NCBI GenBank assembly: GCA_904419775.1
Contig: CAJFSX010000003.1
Location: forward strand, 1-64,000
Length of the DNA stretch: 64,000 nt
DNA from: Candidatus Pararuminococcus gallinarum
GTDB lineage: Bacteria > Bacillota > Clostridia > Oscillospirales > Ruminococcaceae
Direction: 5' to 3'
Both the position numbers and the translations under genes were made by a program. Shown here piece after piece: positions 46,976 through 55,668 of the stretch. The notes beneath the pieces were generated by a model that was given only the letters and a program-made list of their open reading frames with translations, made no database searches and was not told where the DNA came from. Numbering within the stretch: the stretch's first letter is position 1; every line of letters starts with the position of its first letter.

Positions 46976-48034
46976 GTGACCATTTTATATATAACCTTCA
47001 TCGACTTTGGGGAGTTTAAATCTGGCTCCAGTGTCCGGCCCCAGAAGATGTATGACGCCTTCCGGCAGCTGGGCCATGAGGTCAAGCTCCTGGAGGGCCA
47101 GCAAAACCGCCGGGCAGAGCGCAAGCAGAAGACTGCGGAAATCCTCTCCTGGCTGGATTCCCATACTCCGGATATCTGTTATGTAGAGCCCCCAGCCGGC
47201 CCCTTTTTCAACGCTATCGATCTCAAGCTTCTCAAAAAGGTCCATGGGATGGGAGTGCCCATTGCCCTGTTCTACCGGGACGCCTACTGGAAGTTTGCCA
47301 AGTGGTGGGGGGTCAAGGGTCCGAAAAAATGGCTGCTGACCTACATGCACAAACGGGATCTGAAGGTGTTTGCAAAGACCTGTGATGTTGTCTATTTCCC
47401 TAGCCCCAGCATGGCGGACCTTTTTGACTTCCGCCGCCGGGAAATACTACCGCCAGCTGGAGAGTATCATGGTGACCATACTCGCAAAATACAACATAGG
47501 GTGGTTTACGTAGGAGGAGTTACACCACGCTATGGAACACAACAACTTCTTGAGGCCATCAATCTTCTCCATAAGCGTGGTATGGACATTAAACTTTCTT
47601 TGGTTTGTAGGTCAGAAGAAATGCAGAATTTAAAGGCTCAAGACCTACAAAAGAAGTGGATAACAGTTTTTCATGCTAGTGGCGATGAGCAATTGGCCTC
47701 CATTTATGCGGGAGCGGATGTAGGGTTAATCCCACTCCAAAGGGACTTTTATATGGATTTTGCAATCTGTGTGAAGATGTTTGAATATATGGGGTATGGC
47801 CTGCCGGTTATCTCCACCGACTGCGTGGAGACAAAACGGATGATCGACCGGTATGAATGCGGGCTCACCTGCAAAGACGATCCCCAGTCCCTGGCCGATG
47901 CCATCGCCCGGTTTTATAGTGATCCGGAAAAGATAGAAGAATACCGGGACAATGTCGCAACAGCCATGAGCGAAAATCAATGGTGCAACCGGGCTCAAAA
48001 GGTGGTGGACGATCTGTCTGCACTAAAAAAATAA
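46976..48034 (+). CDS. GT4-type glycosyltransferase with mosaic central segment
   Basis: 352 residues. The C-terminal half shows the GT-B donor site: VVYVGGVTPRYGTQQLLEAI, ASIYAGADVGLIPL and KMFEYMGYGLPVISTD. It starts at GTG 46976 behind AAGGAG, 12 bases after the epimerase remnant, and the pair suggests a cell-surface polysaccharide context. Bases about 47440-47790 use AT-rich codons (ATA, AGG, TTA, CAT) unlike both flanks, while the frame and domain stay intact, pointing to allelic exchange. Confidence 0.82.
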   Translation: MTILYITFIDFGEFKSGSSVRPQKMYDAFRQLGHEVKLLEGQQNRRAERKQKTAEILSWLDSHTPDICYVEPPAGPFFNAIDLKLLKKVHGMGVPIALFYRDAYWKFAKWWGVKGPKKWLLTYMHKRDLKVFAKTCDVVYFPSPSMADLFDFRRREILPPAGEYHGDHTRKIQHRVVYVGGVTPRYGTQQLLEAINLLHKRGMDIKLSLVCRSEEMQNLKAQDLQKKWITVFHASGDEQLASIYAGADVGLIPLQRDFYMDFAICVKMFEYMGYGLPVISTDCVETKRMIDRYECGLTCKDDPQSLADAIARFYSDPEKIEEYRDNVATAMSENQWCNRAQKVVDDLSALKK

Positions 48035-48056
48035 GGAAAAAGTGAGATTTTGTACC

Positions 48057-48096
48057 AAATCCTCTGGCGATTTTCCTAAAAATTGCCGGAGGATTT
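48057..48096 (+). terminator. Terminator behind the glycosyltransferase
   Basis: AAATCCTCTGGC pairs with GCCGGAGGATTT (one G-T), followed by TAATTTTG. Confidence 0.75.
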
Positions 48097-48115
48097 TAAT
48101 TTTGAAAGATTTCCC

Positions 48116-48144
48116 TTGATTTTATCACTGTGGTAAAGTAAAAT
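48116..48144 (+). promoter_or_regulatory. Promoter of the sodium symporter gene
   Basis: TTGATT, 17 bases, TAAAAT; 61 bases before the start codon. Confidence 0.65.
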
Positions 48145-48204
48145 AAAAATGTTATCGCCTAAAAAGAAATAGGGGCGGATTTTTGTATGCTTTAGGAGGG
48201 GACT

Positions 48205-49758
48205 ATGGGAGATACAATTCAAATTTTGATTGCCATGGTGATCTACATGGCGATTGTTATCATCATCGGCGTGGCCTTCGCTAAGAGGGCCAACAAAAAC
48301 TCGGAAGAATATTTCCTGGGCGGCCGCAGCTTGGGCCCCTGGGTCACCGCTATGAGCGCCGAGGCGTCGGACATGTCCGGATGGCTGCTGATGGGTCTGC
48401 CGGGCGTGGCCTATTGGTGCGGTATTGCAGATGCCGCGTGGACAGCTATCGGACTTGCTCTGGGTACATACATCAACTGGCTCATTGTGTCCAAGCGCCT
48501 GCGCCGCTACAGTGAGAAGGCGGGCAATGCCATCACCCTTCCGGAGTACTTTTCCAACCGTTTCCATGAGAAGAAAAAGGTGGTCATGACCATCGCCGCC
48601 ATCTTTATCCTGATCTTTTTTACGGTTTATGCGGCAAGCTGTCTGGTCACCTGTGGAAAGCTTTTTTCCACCCTGTTTGATATGCCCTATATCCCCATGA
48701 TGATCGTGGGTGCTGTATTTGTTCTGATTTATACCATTCTCGGTGGATTCCTGGCAGAAAGCGCTTCTGATTTTATGCAGGCCATTGTCATGATTATCGC
48801 TTTGGGTGTTGTTGTTACAGTGGGAACTGCAGCGGCAGGAGGGCTTGGCGCGGTTATTGAAAACGCCAAATCCATTCCTGGTTTCTTTGATTTCTTTGGC
48901 ATTGCCACCCCCACCACAGTGGACGGTGTGCAGCAGGTGGTCAACGGCCAGCCCCAGTTTGGCGCTGCCGGCAACTATGGCATCCTTTCCATCGTTTCCA
49001 ACGTGGCATGGGGCCTGGGCTATTTCGGCATGCCTCAGGTGCTGCTGCGGTTTATGGCCATCCGGGATGAACACAGCCTGACCCGCTCCCGCCGTATCGC
49101 CACAGTGTGGGTAGTCATTTCCTTGACCATCGCTGTGTTCATCGGCGTCATGGGCCGCGCTCTCTTCCCTTCCGCGCTGCTGACAGCATCCGATGCGGAG
49201 AACGTGTTTATCCTGCTCTCCACCGGGCTTTTACCGGCACTGCTGGCTGGTTTTGTTATGGCGGGTATCCTGGCGGCCACCATCAGCTCTTCCGACTCTT
49301 ATCTGCTGATTGCGGCTTCTGCCTTCGCTAAGAATTTATATCAGGGACTGATGCATAAAAAGGCTACCGATAAACATGTTATGATTGTTTCTCGTATTAC
49401 CCTGCTGGCGGTGACAGCTATCGCCATTGTGATTGCGTTGGATGAGAACAGTGTCATCTTCACCATCGTCAGCTTCGCTTGGGCTGGATTTGGAGCCACC
49501 TTCGGCCCCCTGATGCTTCTCAGCCTGTTCTGGAAGCGAATCACCCGGGCTGGCGCCATTGCTGGCATGATCAGCGGCGGCGTCATGGTATTTGTCTGGA
49601 ATCTGCTCATCCGTCCTTTAGGCGGTCTGTGGGATATCTACGAACTTCTACCAGCCTTCATCATCTCCTGCCTATTCATCGTGGTGGTTTCACTGCTGTC
49701 ACCGAAGCCATCCGCTGAAATCGAAAAGGAATTTGACGAAGTTAAAGCTGGAGTATAA
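48205..49758 (+). CDS. Sodium:solute symporter, PutP-like (SSS family)
   Basis: 517 residues with about 13 membrane helices. EEYFLGGRSLGPWVTAMSAE, SDMSGWLLMGLPG and later MAGILAATISSSDSYLL (sodium-site Ser/Thr) are SSS signatures and resemble sodium/proline symporters. Proline is the first guess; other solutes such as sugars, pantothenate or sialic acid are possible in the family. A single-gene unit between its own promoter and terminator. Confidence 0.87.
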   Translation: MGDTIQILIAMVIYMAIVIIIGVAFAKRANKNSEEYFLGGRSLGPWVTAMSAEASDMSGWLLMGLPGVAYWCGIADAAWTAIGLALGTYINWLIVSKRLRRYSEKAGNAITLPEYFSNRFHEKKKVVMTIAAIFILIFFTVYAASCLVTCGKLFSTLFDMPYIPMMIVGAVFVLIYTILGGFLAESASDFMQAIVMIIALGVVVTVGTAAAGGLGAVIENAKSIPGFFDFFGIATPTTVDGVQQVVNGQPQFGAAGNYGILSIVSNVAWGLGYFGMPQVLLRFMAIRDEHSLTRSRRIATVWVVISLTIAVFIGVMGRALFPSALLTASDAENVFILLSTGLLPALLAGFVMAGILAATISSSDSYLLIAASAFAKNLYQGLMHKKATDKHVMIVSRITLLAVTAIAIVIALDENSVIFTIVSFAWAGFGATFGPLMLLSLFWKRITRAGAIAGMISGGVMVFVWNLLIRPLGGLWDIYELLPAFIISCLFIVVVSLLSPKPSAEIEKEFDEVKAGV

Positions 49759-49778
49759 GCTCCACATTTCATCAAGAG

Positions 49779-49813
49779 AAAAGGCATACCGCAAACTGCG
49801 GTATGCCTTTTTA
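49779..49813. terminator. Bidirectional terminator, symporter/rubrerythrin
   Basis: AAAAGGCATACCGC and GCGGTATGCCTTTT form a 14-bp stem with T-runs on both strands, between the converging genes. Confidence 0.9.
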
Positions 49814-49828
49814 CGCTGTGTGCAAGCT

Positions 49829-50371
49829 TTAGTAATTGGCCGCCTTGACCTGAAAATAGCTCTGGGGATGCTTGCAGACCGGGCAGACGCCGGGTGCTTG
49901 GGGGCCGACATGCTCCCGGCCACAGAAGCGGCAGACCCACACCGTCTGGCTGTCGTCCTTTTTGAATACCTTCTGATCCTTGATGTTTTGGCACAGCTTT
50001 TGATAGCGCTGCTCATGTTCCGCCTCGATTTGAGCCACCAGCTCAAAATGGGTGGCGATTTCGTTGAAACCTTCCTCCCGGGCCACCTGGGCAAACTCTT
50101 TATACATCTGGGTCCACTCGTAGTTTTCCCCTTTGGCGGCATCCTCCAGATTGGTCTGGGTATCCGCCACCTGGCCGCCTTGGATGTATTTATACCACTG
50201 GTAGGCGTGGGCGTATTCATTGTCGGAGGTCTCTTCAAAGATGGCGCTGATCTGCTCATAGCCGTCTTTTTTAGCCTTTTTGGCATACATCTGATATTTA
50301 CACCGGGCCTGGGATTCGCCGGCAAAAGCCGCCAGCAGGTTTGCATAGGTTTTGCTGTCTTTAAGCTGCAT
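49829..50371 (-). CDS. Rubrerythrin
   Basis: 180 residues: a four-helix diiron domain (AFAGESQARCKYQMYA, SDNEYAHAYQWYKYI and QIEAEHEQRYQKL supply Glu/His ligands) and a C-terminal rubredoxin-like domain (CRFCGREHVGPQAPGVCPVC). It removes hydrogen peroxide in anaerobes. The start MQLKDSKTYANLLAAFAGES at 50371 is preceded by AAAGGA; longer frames upstream lie in the divergent promoter region. Confidence 0.95.
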   Translation of the reverse strand: MQLKDSKTYANLLAAFAGESQARCKYQMYAKKAKKDGYEQISAIFEETSDNEYAHAYQWYKYIQGGQVADTQTNLEDAAKGENYEWTQMYKEFAQVAREEGFNEIATHFELVAQIEAEHEQRYQKLCQNIKDQKVFKKDDSQTVWVCRFCGREHVGPQAPGVCPVCKHPQSYFQVKAANY

Positions 50372-50429
50372 ATAATCACATATCCTTTCCTGTTGCGCGC
50401 CTGTAAGGACGCCATATTTTGTGGAAAAA

Positions 50430-50458
50430 TTGACGGATTTTCCTACACAGGTTATAAT
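50430..50458 (+). promoter_or_regulatory. Promoter of the ECF S-component gene
   Basis: TTGACG, 17 bases, TATAAT. The leader to the start codon is only about 60 bases, too short for a typical riboswitch. Confidence 0.8.
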
Positions 50459-50524
50459 TGCCAAGGGAAATCCTTTTATACAGGCTTCCCGGGAGATCAA
50501 AAGAAAAAGGAGAAAGAATCCACC

Positions 50525-51046
50525 ATGCATCAAAATACCACCAGACGTTTGACTTATGCCGCTCTTATGTTGGCGCTAGGCATCCTAATTCCCATGGTGT
50601 TCCACACCTTCCAGATTTCGGGCGGAATTTTCCTGCCGATGCATCTGCCCATCCTCCTCTGCGGATTTTTGTGTGGGCCTCAGTTTGGCGCCCTCTGTGG
50701 ACTGGTTGTTCCTTTGGTTTCCTCTCTGTTCACCGGCATGCCGCCCATGTATCCCACAGCGGTGGCTATGGCGCTGGAACTGCTGACCTATGGGTTGGTT
50801 ACAGGGTTGCTCCGCAAAAAATGTAATGTCTATGTGACCCTCCTCATCGCCATGCTGGCCGGCCGCGCCGTATCCGGCTGTGCGAATTTGGTGCTCATGG
50901 GCCTGGCGGAGAATTCCTATACCCTCAGCGCCTTTTTAACCGCGTCTTTTGTTACGGCACTGCCTGGCATTGTCATCCAGATTGTGGTGATTCCGCTGGT
51001 AATTATTGTGATGAAGAAAGCGGGGCTGACGGATTTAAATGAATAA
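50525..51046 (+). CDS. ECF transporter S component-like membrane protein
   Basis: 173 residues with five or six helices. LTYAALMLALGILIPMVFH and ISGGIFLPMHLPILLCGFLC are typical of substrate-capture subunits of energy-coupling-factor vitamin transporters. The substrate is not evident. AAAAGGAG precedes the ATG at 50525. The gene overlaps the methyltransferase gene by 8 bases. No ECF ATPases are nearby, as expected for group II systems that share one energising module. Confidence 0.8.
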   Translation: MHQNTTRRLTYAALMLALGILIPMVFHTFQISGGIFLPMHLPILLCGFLCGPQFGALCGLVVPLVSSLFTGMPPMYPTAVAMALELLTYGLVTGLLRKKCNVYVTLLIAMLAGRAVSGCANLVLMGLAENSYTLSAFLTASFVTALPGIVIQIVVIPLVIIVMKKAGLTDLNE

Positions 51047-51611
51047 AATCAGGGCATATTTTGACGCCCTCGCTCCCCAGTGGGATGAGGTTTCCGTCCA
51101 CGACCCCCAAAAGATCCGAAAAATTTTGCACAGCTGCCACCTGAGTAAGAAAAGCCATGTGTTGGATATCGCCTGCGGCACTGGGGTACTGGCCCCCTTC
51201 CTGTTGGAGTGGGAGCCGGCTTCTGTCACCGGCATTGACCTATCCCCCAAGATGATTGATATTGCCCAGAAGAAATACGGTGATAGGGTGACCTATATCT
51301 GTCGGGATGTGCTGGAATACACCAGCGGCCCCTTTGATGTCTGCATCGTTTACAGTGCATTTCCCCATTTTCTAGAGCCGGAACGGCTGCTGGAAAAGGC
51401 AAACAGCCTTCTTTCTTCCAGCGGACGGCTGGTTATTGCCCACTCCCAGTCCAGGGAACAGATCAACTCTATTCACGGCGGCAGTGCCAGCCAGGTTTCG
51501 CGGGGGCTGATGGAGGCCTCCCAGCTGGCTGAGCTGATGGAGCCTTGGTTTGCTGTGGAAGAGATTGTGGATGACGAGCAAATGTATCTAGTTTGCGGTA
51601 GAAAAAAATAA
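51039..51611 (+). CDS. Class I SAM-dependent methyltransferase
   Basis: 190 residues with motif I VLDIACGTGVLAPFLLE and the acidic VTGIDLSPKMI, plus ICRDVLEYTSGPFDVC. It resembles UbiE/BioC-like small-molecule methyltransferases; substrate unknown. It overlaps the ECF S-component gene, so methylation of, or with, the transported compound is possible but unproven. Confidence 0.8.
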   Translation: MNKIRAYFDALAPQWDEVSVHDPQKIRKILHSCHLSKKSHVLDIACGTGVLAPFLLEWEPASVTGIDLSPKMIDIAQKKYGDRVTYICRDVLEYTSGPFDVCIVYSAFPHFLEPERLLEKANSLLSSSGRLVIAHSQSREQINSIHGGSASQVSRGLMEASQLAELMEPWFAVEEIVDDEQMYLVCGRKK

Positions 51612-51641
51612 AAGCCTGTCCCTTCTAGGGACAGGCTTTTA
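51609..51641. terminator. Bidirectional terminator, methyltransferase/ogt
   Basis: AAAAGCCTGTCCCT pairs with AGGGACAGGCTTTT; T/A-rich on both sides. Confidence 0.88.
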
Positions 51642-51655
51642 TGATGGGATAAATT

Positions 51656-52189
51656 CTATAAGGTGCTTCCCCTTTTGGGGGAGAAGAACCGGCTCTGATC
51701 GACCCCTTCCAGGGTGAGCAGGGCAATTTTTTTGTCGATGCCTCCGGCATATCCGGTGAGGCTGCCGTTGCTCCCCACCACCCGATGGCAGGGGATGATG
51801 ATGGAGATAGGGTTGTGGCCTACGGCACCTCCTACCGCTTGGGCGGACATGTTTTCCAGACCCTGTTTTTCTGCAATGCGGGAGGCAATTTCCCCATAGG
51901 TCATGGTCTGGCCATAGGGAATTTGCAGGAGAATCTCCCAAACCCTCTGGCGGAAGGGGGAACCCTGGGGCGACAGAGGGGGAGTAAAGGGAGGCTTTTT
52001 CCCCTGGAAATAGAGATCCAGCCACTCTTTGACCTGCTGAAAAACAGATAGGTGTTTTTCCTCCCGGGAATCGGTCAGGGTAGCGCCAAAATACTTTTGA
52101 CCGTCAAACCACAGGCCGGTGAGAGACTCCCCGTCGCTGGCCATGGTGATGCCGCCGAGAGGGGAGGAATAAGTATCGATATACTGCAT
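51656..52189 (-). CDS. ogt: Methylated-DNA--protein-cysteine methyltransferase
   Basis: 178 residues with the suicide-cysteine motif IPCHRVVGSNGSLTGYAGG and the helix-turn-helix GQTMTYGEIASRIA. It repairs O6-alkylguanine by transfer to its own Cys. AAAGGAG before the ATG at 52189 fixes the start. It lies 19 bases behind the glycosylase gene; the two make an alkylation-repair operon. Confidence 0.95.
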   Translation of the reverse strand: MQYIDTYSSPLGGITMASDGESLTGLWFDGQKYFGATLTDSREEKHLSVFQQVKEWLDLYFQGKKPPFTPPLSPQGSPFRQRVWEILLQIPYGQTMTYGEIASRIAEKQGLENMSAQAVGGAVGHNPISIIIPCHRVVGSNGSLTGYAGGIDKKIALLTLEGVDQSRFFSPKRGSTL

Positions 52190-52208
52190 GGGGTCACACT
52201 CCTTTCGC

Positions 52209-52916
52209 TTAATCTGCGCCGGGTAGGCCCTTTTTGGTGGGAGAGACGGCTTTCCTCTTTGCATTTTTCTTATTCGGAGAGACTTTTTTAGGTGCGTAGT
52301 CCTTCATTCCCGGTACTGCGCCTCCCGCCACCGCCCAGAGGTAGAGGCTGGCCACGCTGCCATAGGGATGGAAGCGGCGGCGGTACCGCTCAAACAGTTT
52401 GCGGTCGATACGGCGGTGGTGATAGACCATCCGCAGACCCCGCTGGATGGCCAGATCGTCAAAGCTCAGGATATCAGGCCGCTCCATGCAGAAAAGCAGG
52501 ATCATTTCCGCCGTCCACACCCCGATGCCCTTGAGGGAGGACAAAGCCTGGATGGCCTCTTCGTCGGGCATCTGCCAGATTGTCTGTAGATCAAATTGGC
52601 CTTTTTGCACCTTTTGTGCAAAGTCGGTGATATATTCCGCTTTCCTAAAGGAGATCCCGCAGCCCTGAAGCCGCTCTATGCCGGCGGCCAAAATGGTGGA
52701 AGCATTTACCTGCCCCAGAGTGCCCTGCATCCGCTGCCAGATGGTTTGCTGGGCTTTGGTAGAGATTTGTTGCCCGATGATATGATGGACGACGGAGGAA
52801 AACAGATCCGGGTCTACCTGGCGCTGGACAGGCCCAATCAGGTCGATGAGCTCTCCCAGTTTCGGGTCTCTTTCCTTGAGATAACCGGTTTCCTTGTCGC
52901 CATAGCGGAAGTACAT
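52209..52916 (-). CDS. DNA-3-methyladenine glycosylase, AlkA-like (HhH-GPD)
   Basis: 235 residues. The helix-hairpin-helix LSSLKGIGVWTAEMILLFCM is followed by SFDDLAIQRGL with the catalytic Asp of the AlkA type. IIGQQISTKAQQTIW is a further family block. A Lys-rich tail (PKKVSPNKKNAKRKAVSPTK) follows the domain and may help DNA binding. It excises alkylated purines; its neighbour ogt removes O6-alkyl groups. Confidence 0.9.
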   Translation of the reverse strand: MYFRYGDKETGYLKERDPKLGELIDLIGPVQRQVDPDLFSSVVHHIIGQQISTKAQQTIWQRMQGTLGQVNASTILAAGIERLQGCGISFRKAEYITDFAQKVQKGQFDLQTIWQMPDEEAIQALSSLKGIGVWTAEMILLFCMERPDILSFDDLAIQRGLRMVYHHRRIDRKLFERYRRRFHPYGSVASLYLWAVAGGAVPGMKDYAPKKVSPNKKNAKRKAVSPTKKGLPGAD

Positions 52917-52947
52917 AGGCGATTTTCTTCCTTTCCCAATGCTTTTC

Positions 52948-53280
52948 TCAGTGGGTGTAATCCAAAATGCGGATGCTGTCGCCAAGGTCTTGGACGATCA
53001 ACTCCCGCATTTTCTTCCCAAAGGGACAGGGGTATCCAATAGGTGTGCCTTTCTGGATGCAGGAGGCAAAGGCGATAGTATCAGCCCCTCGCTTCACCAG
53101 CTCCCGAGCCCGCAGCACCGCCTTTTTTCCAGGACATCCGCCGCAATTTATAAAACCTATGATTTCAATATCTTCATTCACTCCATGAAAAGCACCTTGC
53201 TTTTGCTGTATCATACGGAAATCCGTAGTTCCAGGACAAAAGTCCTCGGTTTGCATACAACGCAGAATGCCCACTTTCAT
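52948..53280 (-). CDS. CGGC-domain protein
   Basis: 110 residues with many conserved cysteines: MKVGILRCMQTEDFCPGTTD, FINCGGCPGKKAV and CIQKGTPIGYPCPFGKKM. This is the CGGC domain, common in anaerobes and thought from its Cys/His pattern to bind metal; function not established. It lies 31 bases before the glycosylase gene on the same strand. Confidence 0.85.
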   Translation of the reverse strand: MKVGILRCMQTEDFCPGTTDFRMIQQKQGAFHGVNEDIEIIGFINCGGCPGKKAVLRARELVKRGADTIAFASCIQKGTPIGYPCPFGKKMRELIVQDLGDSIRILDYTH

Positions 53281-53313
53281 AAGTCACCATCCTTTCTTTT
53301 GCTATGCTGATAT

Positions 53314-53343
53314 AAAAAACCCCTCTGCCCCAAAGCAGAGGGG
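53314..53343 (-). terminator. Terminator behind the alcohol dehydrogenase gene
   Basis: CCCCTCTGC and GCAGAGGGG form a 9-bp stem; on the minus strand TTTTTTA follows. Confidence 0.85.
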
Positions 53344-53360
53344 ATGAATGGGCTTTGGGC

Positions 53361-54524
53361 TTACAGTGCCAGCCGAAGGATAGCAGCCACATCCTCCTCA
53401 TAGAGAGGTTTAAATTTGCCGATAGGACCGTACATGACAGCCTTTTTCGCCATCTCATCGATGCGGTCGTCGCCAATGCCGATGTCGGCCAGGCGGGTGG
53501 GCATGCCGATGGACTTGGAGAAGGCTTCCAGACGGCGGATACCTTCCAGGGCAATCTCCTCGTCGTCGGCAAAGGCCAGATCTACGTCAAACATCCGTAC
53601 AGCGTACTGGACAAAGCGCTTGATGTCGGTTTTATAGACATATTTCATCCAAGCGGGGAAGACGATGGCCAATCCCGCGCCGTGGGCGATGTCATAGATG
53701 GCGCTGAGCTCATGCTCAATATTGTGGGAACCCCAGTCGGGGATTCTGCCCATCTGATAGAGATTGTTGTGGGCCACAGTGCCAGCCCACATGATCTCCG
53801 CCCTGGCGTCGTAGTCGTTGGGGTTTCTCAGGACCTTGGGCACATTGTAGAGCATGCTGCGGAAGGTGGCTTCAATGAGCCGGTCGGACACGTCCACATT
53901 GGGGACGGTGGTAAAATAACGCTCCATCAAGTGGGCCATAATATCGGTAGCGCCGCAAGCGGTCTGGTAGGGAGGCAGGGAGAAGGTGTTCTCCGGATTC
54001 ATGATGGTGAATTTGGGGATCATCAGCTCACAGCCCACCGAGTGTTTTAGATTCAGGGTATCGTTGGTGATGACTGAGCCATCGGAGGATTCACTGCCCG
54101 CTGCCGGAATGGTGAGGACAGAGGCCACGGGAAGGATCTCCTTCGGCTCTCCTTTATTGTCGTAGAAATCCCATACATCCCCGTCATAGGGCACGCCGAT
54201 GGCGATGGCTTTGGCGGAGTCAATGGTGCTGCCGCCGCCTACCGCCAGGATAAAGTCCACATTTTCTTTTTTACACAGCTGGATGCCCTCATAGACCAGA
54301 GAAAGGCGGGGATTAGGCTGAACGCCGCCCAGCTCCACAAAGGGGATGCCGGCGTCCTTTAAAATCTTTACAATCTTGTCGTATAATCCGATTTTTTTAA
54401 TGGAGCCGCCGCCATAATGCAGCAGGACTTTGGAACCAAATTTCTGAATCTGCACAGGCAGTTCCTTCTCCGTATCTTTGCCAAAGATGATACGGGCAGG
54501 GTTATAAAAGTTAAAATTAACCAT
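53361..54524 (-). CDS. Iron-containing alcohol dehydrogenase (BdhA/YugJ-like)
   Basis: 387 residues. The NAD(P) loop ILAVGGGSTIDSAKAIAIG and the iron-binding region ATDIMAHLMERYF ... NIEHELSAIYDIAHGAGLAI (Asp and His ligands) define group III iron alcohol dehydrogenases. Close relatives reduce butyraldehyde or other aldehydes with NAD(P)H. AAAGGA before ATG 54524 fixes the start. Single-gene unit. Confidence 0.93.
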   Translation of the reverse strand: MVNFNFYNPARIIFGKDTEKELPVQIQKFGSKVLLHYGGGSIKKIGLYDKIVKILKDAGIPFVELGGVQPNPRLSLVYEGIQLCKKENVDFILAVGGGSTIDSAKAIAIGVPYDGDVWDFYDNKGEPKEILPVASVLTIPAAGSESSDGSVITNDTLNLKHSVGCELMIPKFTIMNPENTFSLPPYQTACGATDIMAHLMERYFTTVPNVDVSDRLIEATFRSMLYNVPKVLRNPNDYDARAEIMWAGTVAHNNLYQMGRIPDWGSHNIEHELSAIYDIAHGAGLAIVFPAWMKYVYKTDIKRFVQYAVRMFDVDLAFADDEEIALEGIRRLEAFSKSIGMPTRLADIGIGDDRIDEMAKKAVMYGPIGKFKPLYEEDVAAILRLAL

Positions 54525-54784
54525 AAAAAACGTCCTTTCTTTGCAGCATTTCAAAGCCGGAAGATAGGGCCGGCTCCAACCTCAATTATATTCCATTGCC
54601 CGCAAATGTAAACCTTTTGCCCTCCCCTTAGGACAACTTTGTATCAATGTCTAAATGAAACCAGTTCCAGCCCGCCATTTTTCACAAGGAGGAAACAGCT
54701 TTGATTTCGAAAAATATAGCTTTTTTCTTGACGCACCCGTTTTTCCCCGTATAATGAAAGTAATGAGGAAGAGGAGGGATTATC

Positions 54785-55558
54785 TTGTTCCGCCGGAAAA
54801 AGGAAAAAGAATTAGAAGTTGTTCAGATGAAACCAAAGAGAAGAATCAATATTGCCGCCATTTTGATTATTTCGGTGATTGTGTCGGCGGCCATGGGGAT
54901 TGTCTCCCTCACCCTTGCCTCCAGCATCCGCACCAACAACCTGGAAAATCTGGGGAGCCGCAGTGTGGATACCGGCCGCGGGATTGCGGCCAGTCTCAAA
55001 CGTTTTGCCCTTGATGATATCCGCGGCCTTATCGAAAACGGGCAGGTCAACGATACCTACCGTTCCCTCTGTGAGTATTTGGGGGAGATTCGGGATGTCA
55101 ATGGGTATAAATACCTCTATGTTATTTACAAGGAAGACGATGGCTATCATGTGCTGCTGGATGCCCAGTATTCCCCCAGTCTCATCGCCAATACCGATTA
55201 TATCCCCATTGGAGGCAGCTACCTGCCCCGGGAGATTTCCAGGCAGGCCGCCCGGCTCTTAGAGCAGGTCTACAGCGGCGCGCTGCCTCTGGCCTCCACC
55301 AACACTGTCTCTCAAAATGCCAACCGGGGTTCCACAGTGACCTCCTATATCCCCATCCAGGATGCGAGGGGCGATATTGTGTGTGCTCTGGCCATTGACA
55401 CCGCTGTTTCCACCGCCGATGTCAACAACGGCTTTATCAGTTTTTACCAGATCGCCGCCGGATTCTTCGGCTTTATCTTCGCCGGCAGCCTCATCCTCAG
55501 CATCTTGTATTTCCGTGCCCAGAAGCGAAAAAGGCAGGAGCAGGGAGATTTTTCCTGA
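54785..55558 (+). CDS. Membrane protein with Cache-like sensor domain and no output domain
   Basis: 257 residues. A charged N-terminus, membrane helix at about 22-45, an outside domain of about 175 residues with the Cache-type pattern (YKYLYVIYKEDDGYHVLLD, later SYIPIQDARGDIVCALAID), and a second helix near 225-247. It ends in a short basic tail, so no kinase, GGDEF or MCP output is encoded. Starts with TTG behind GAGGAGGG. The last gene with the codon style of the main region. Confidence 0.75.
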   Translation: MFRRKKEKELEVVQMKPKRRINIAAILIISVIVSAAMGIVSLTLASSIRTNNLENLGSRSVDTGRGIAASLKRFALDDIRGLIENGQVNDTYRSLCEYLGEIRDVNGYKYLYVIYKEDDGYHVLLDAQYSPSLIANTDYIPIGGSYLPREISRQAARLLEQVYSGALPLASTNTVSQNANRGSTVTSYIPIQDARGDIVCALAIDTAVSTADVNNGFISFYQIAAGFFGFIFAGSLILSILYFRAQKRKRQEQGDFS

Positions 55559-55559
55559 T

Positions 55560-55588
55560 TTGAAATCTGAGAAAAAACATGGTATAAT
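55560..55588 (+). promoter_or_regulatory. Promoter of the HAD hydrolase gene
   Basis: TTGAAA (55560-55565), 17 bases, TATAAT (55583-55588), beginning right behind the sensor gene. The change of sequence style lies in or next to this site. Confidence 0.75.
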
Positions 55589-55599
55589 AAACGCAGCCG

Positions 55600-55650
55600 G
55601 CATGTGAGGAAGAATACCGTTTCAACGGTAAGAGCCACAGGCTCACATGC
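55600..55650 (+). ncRNA. Structured 5' leader of unknown class
   Basis: GCATGTGAG (55600-55608) pairs with CTCACATGC (55642-55650). Inside, TACCGT and ACGGTA (55615-55630) make a second hairpin, leaving an asymmetric internal loop (GAAGAA against AGAGCCACAGG). It occupies nearly the whole leader between promoter and ribosome site. It may be a cis-regulatory RNA; I do not recognise it as a known riboswitch class. Confidence 0.45.
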
Positions 55651-55668
55651 GTGGAAGGAGGGAGATCG

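Noticed and set aside
48076..49074. 332-codon antisense frame in the symporter gene
   Set aside because: His/Asn-rich low-complexity product, no ribosome site; shadow frame.
50459..50524. Vitamin riboswitch before the ECF S-component
   Set aside because: Leader of about 60 bases with no known aptamer features.
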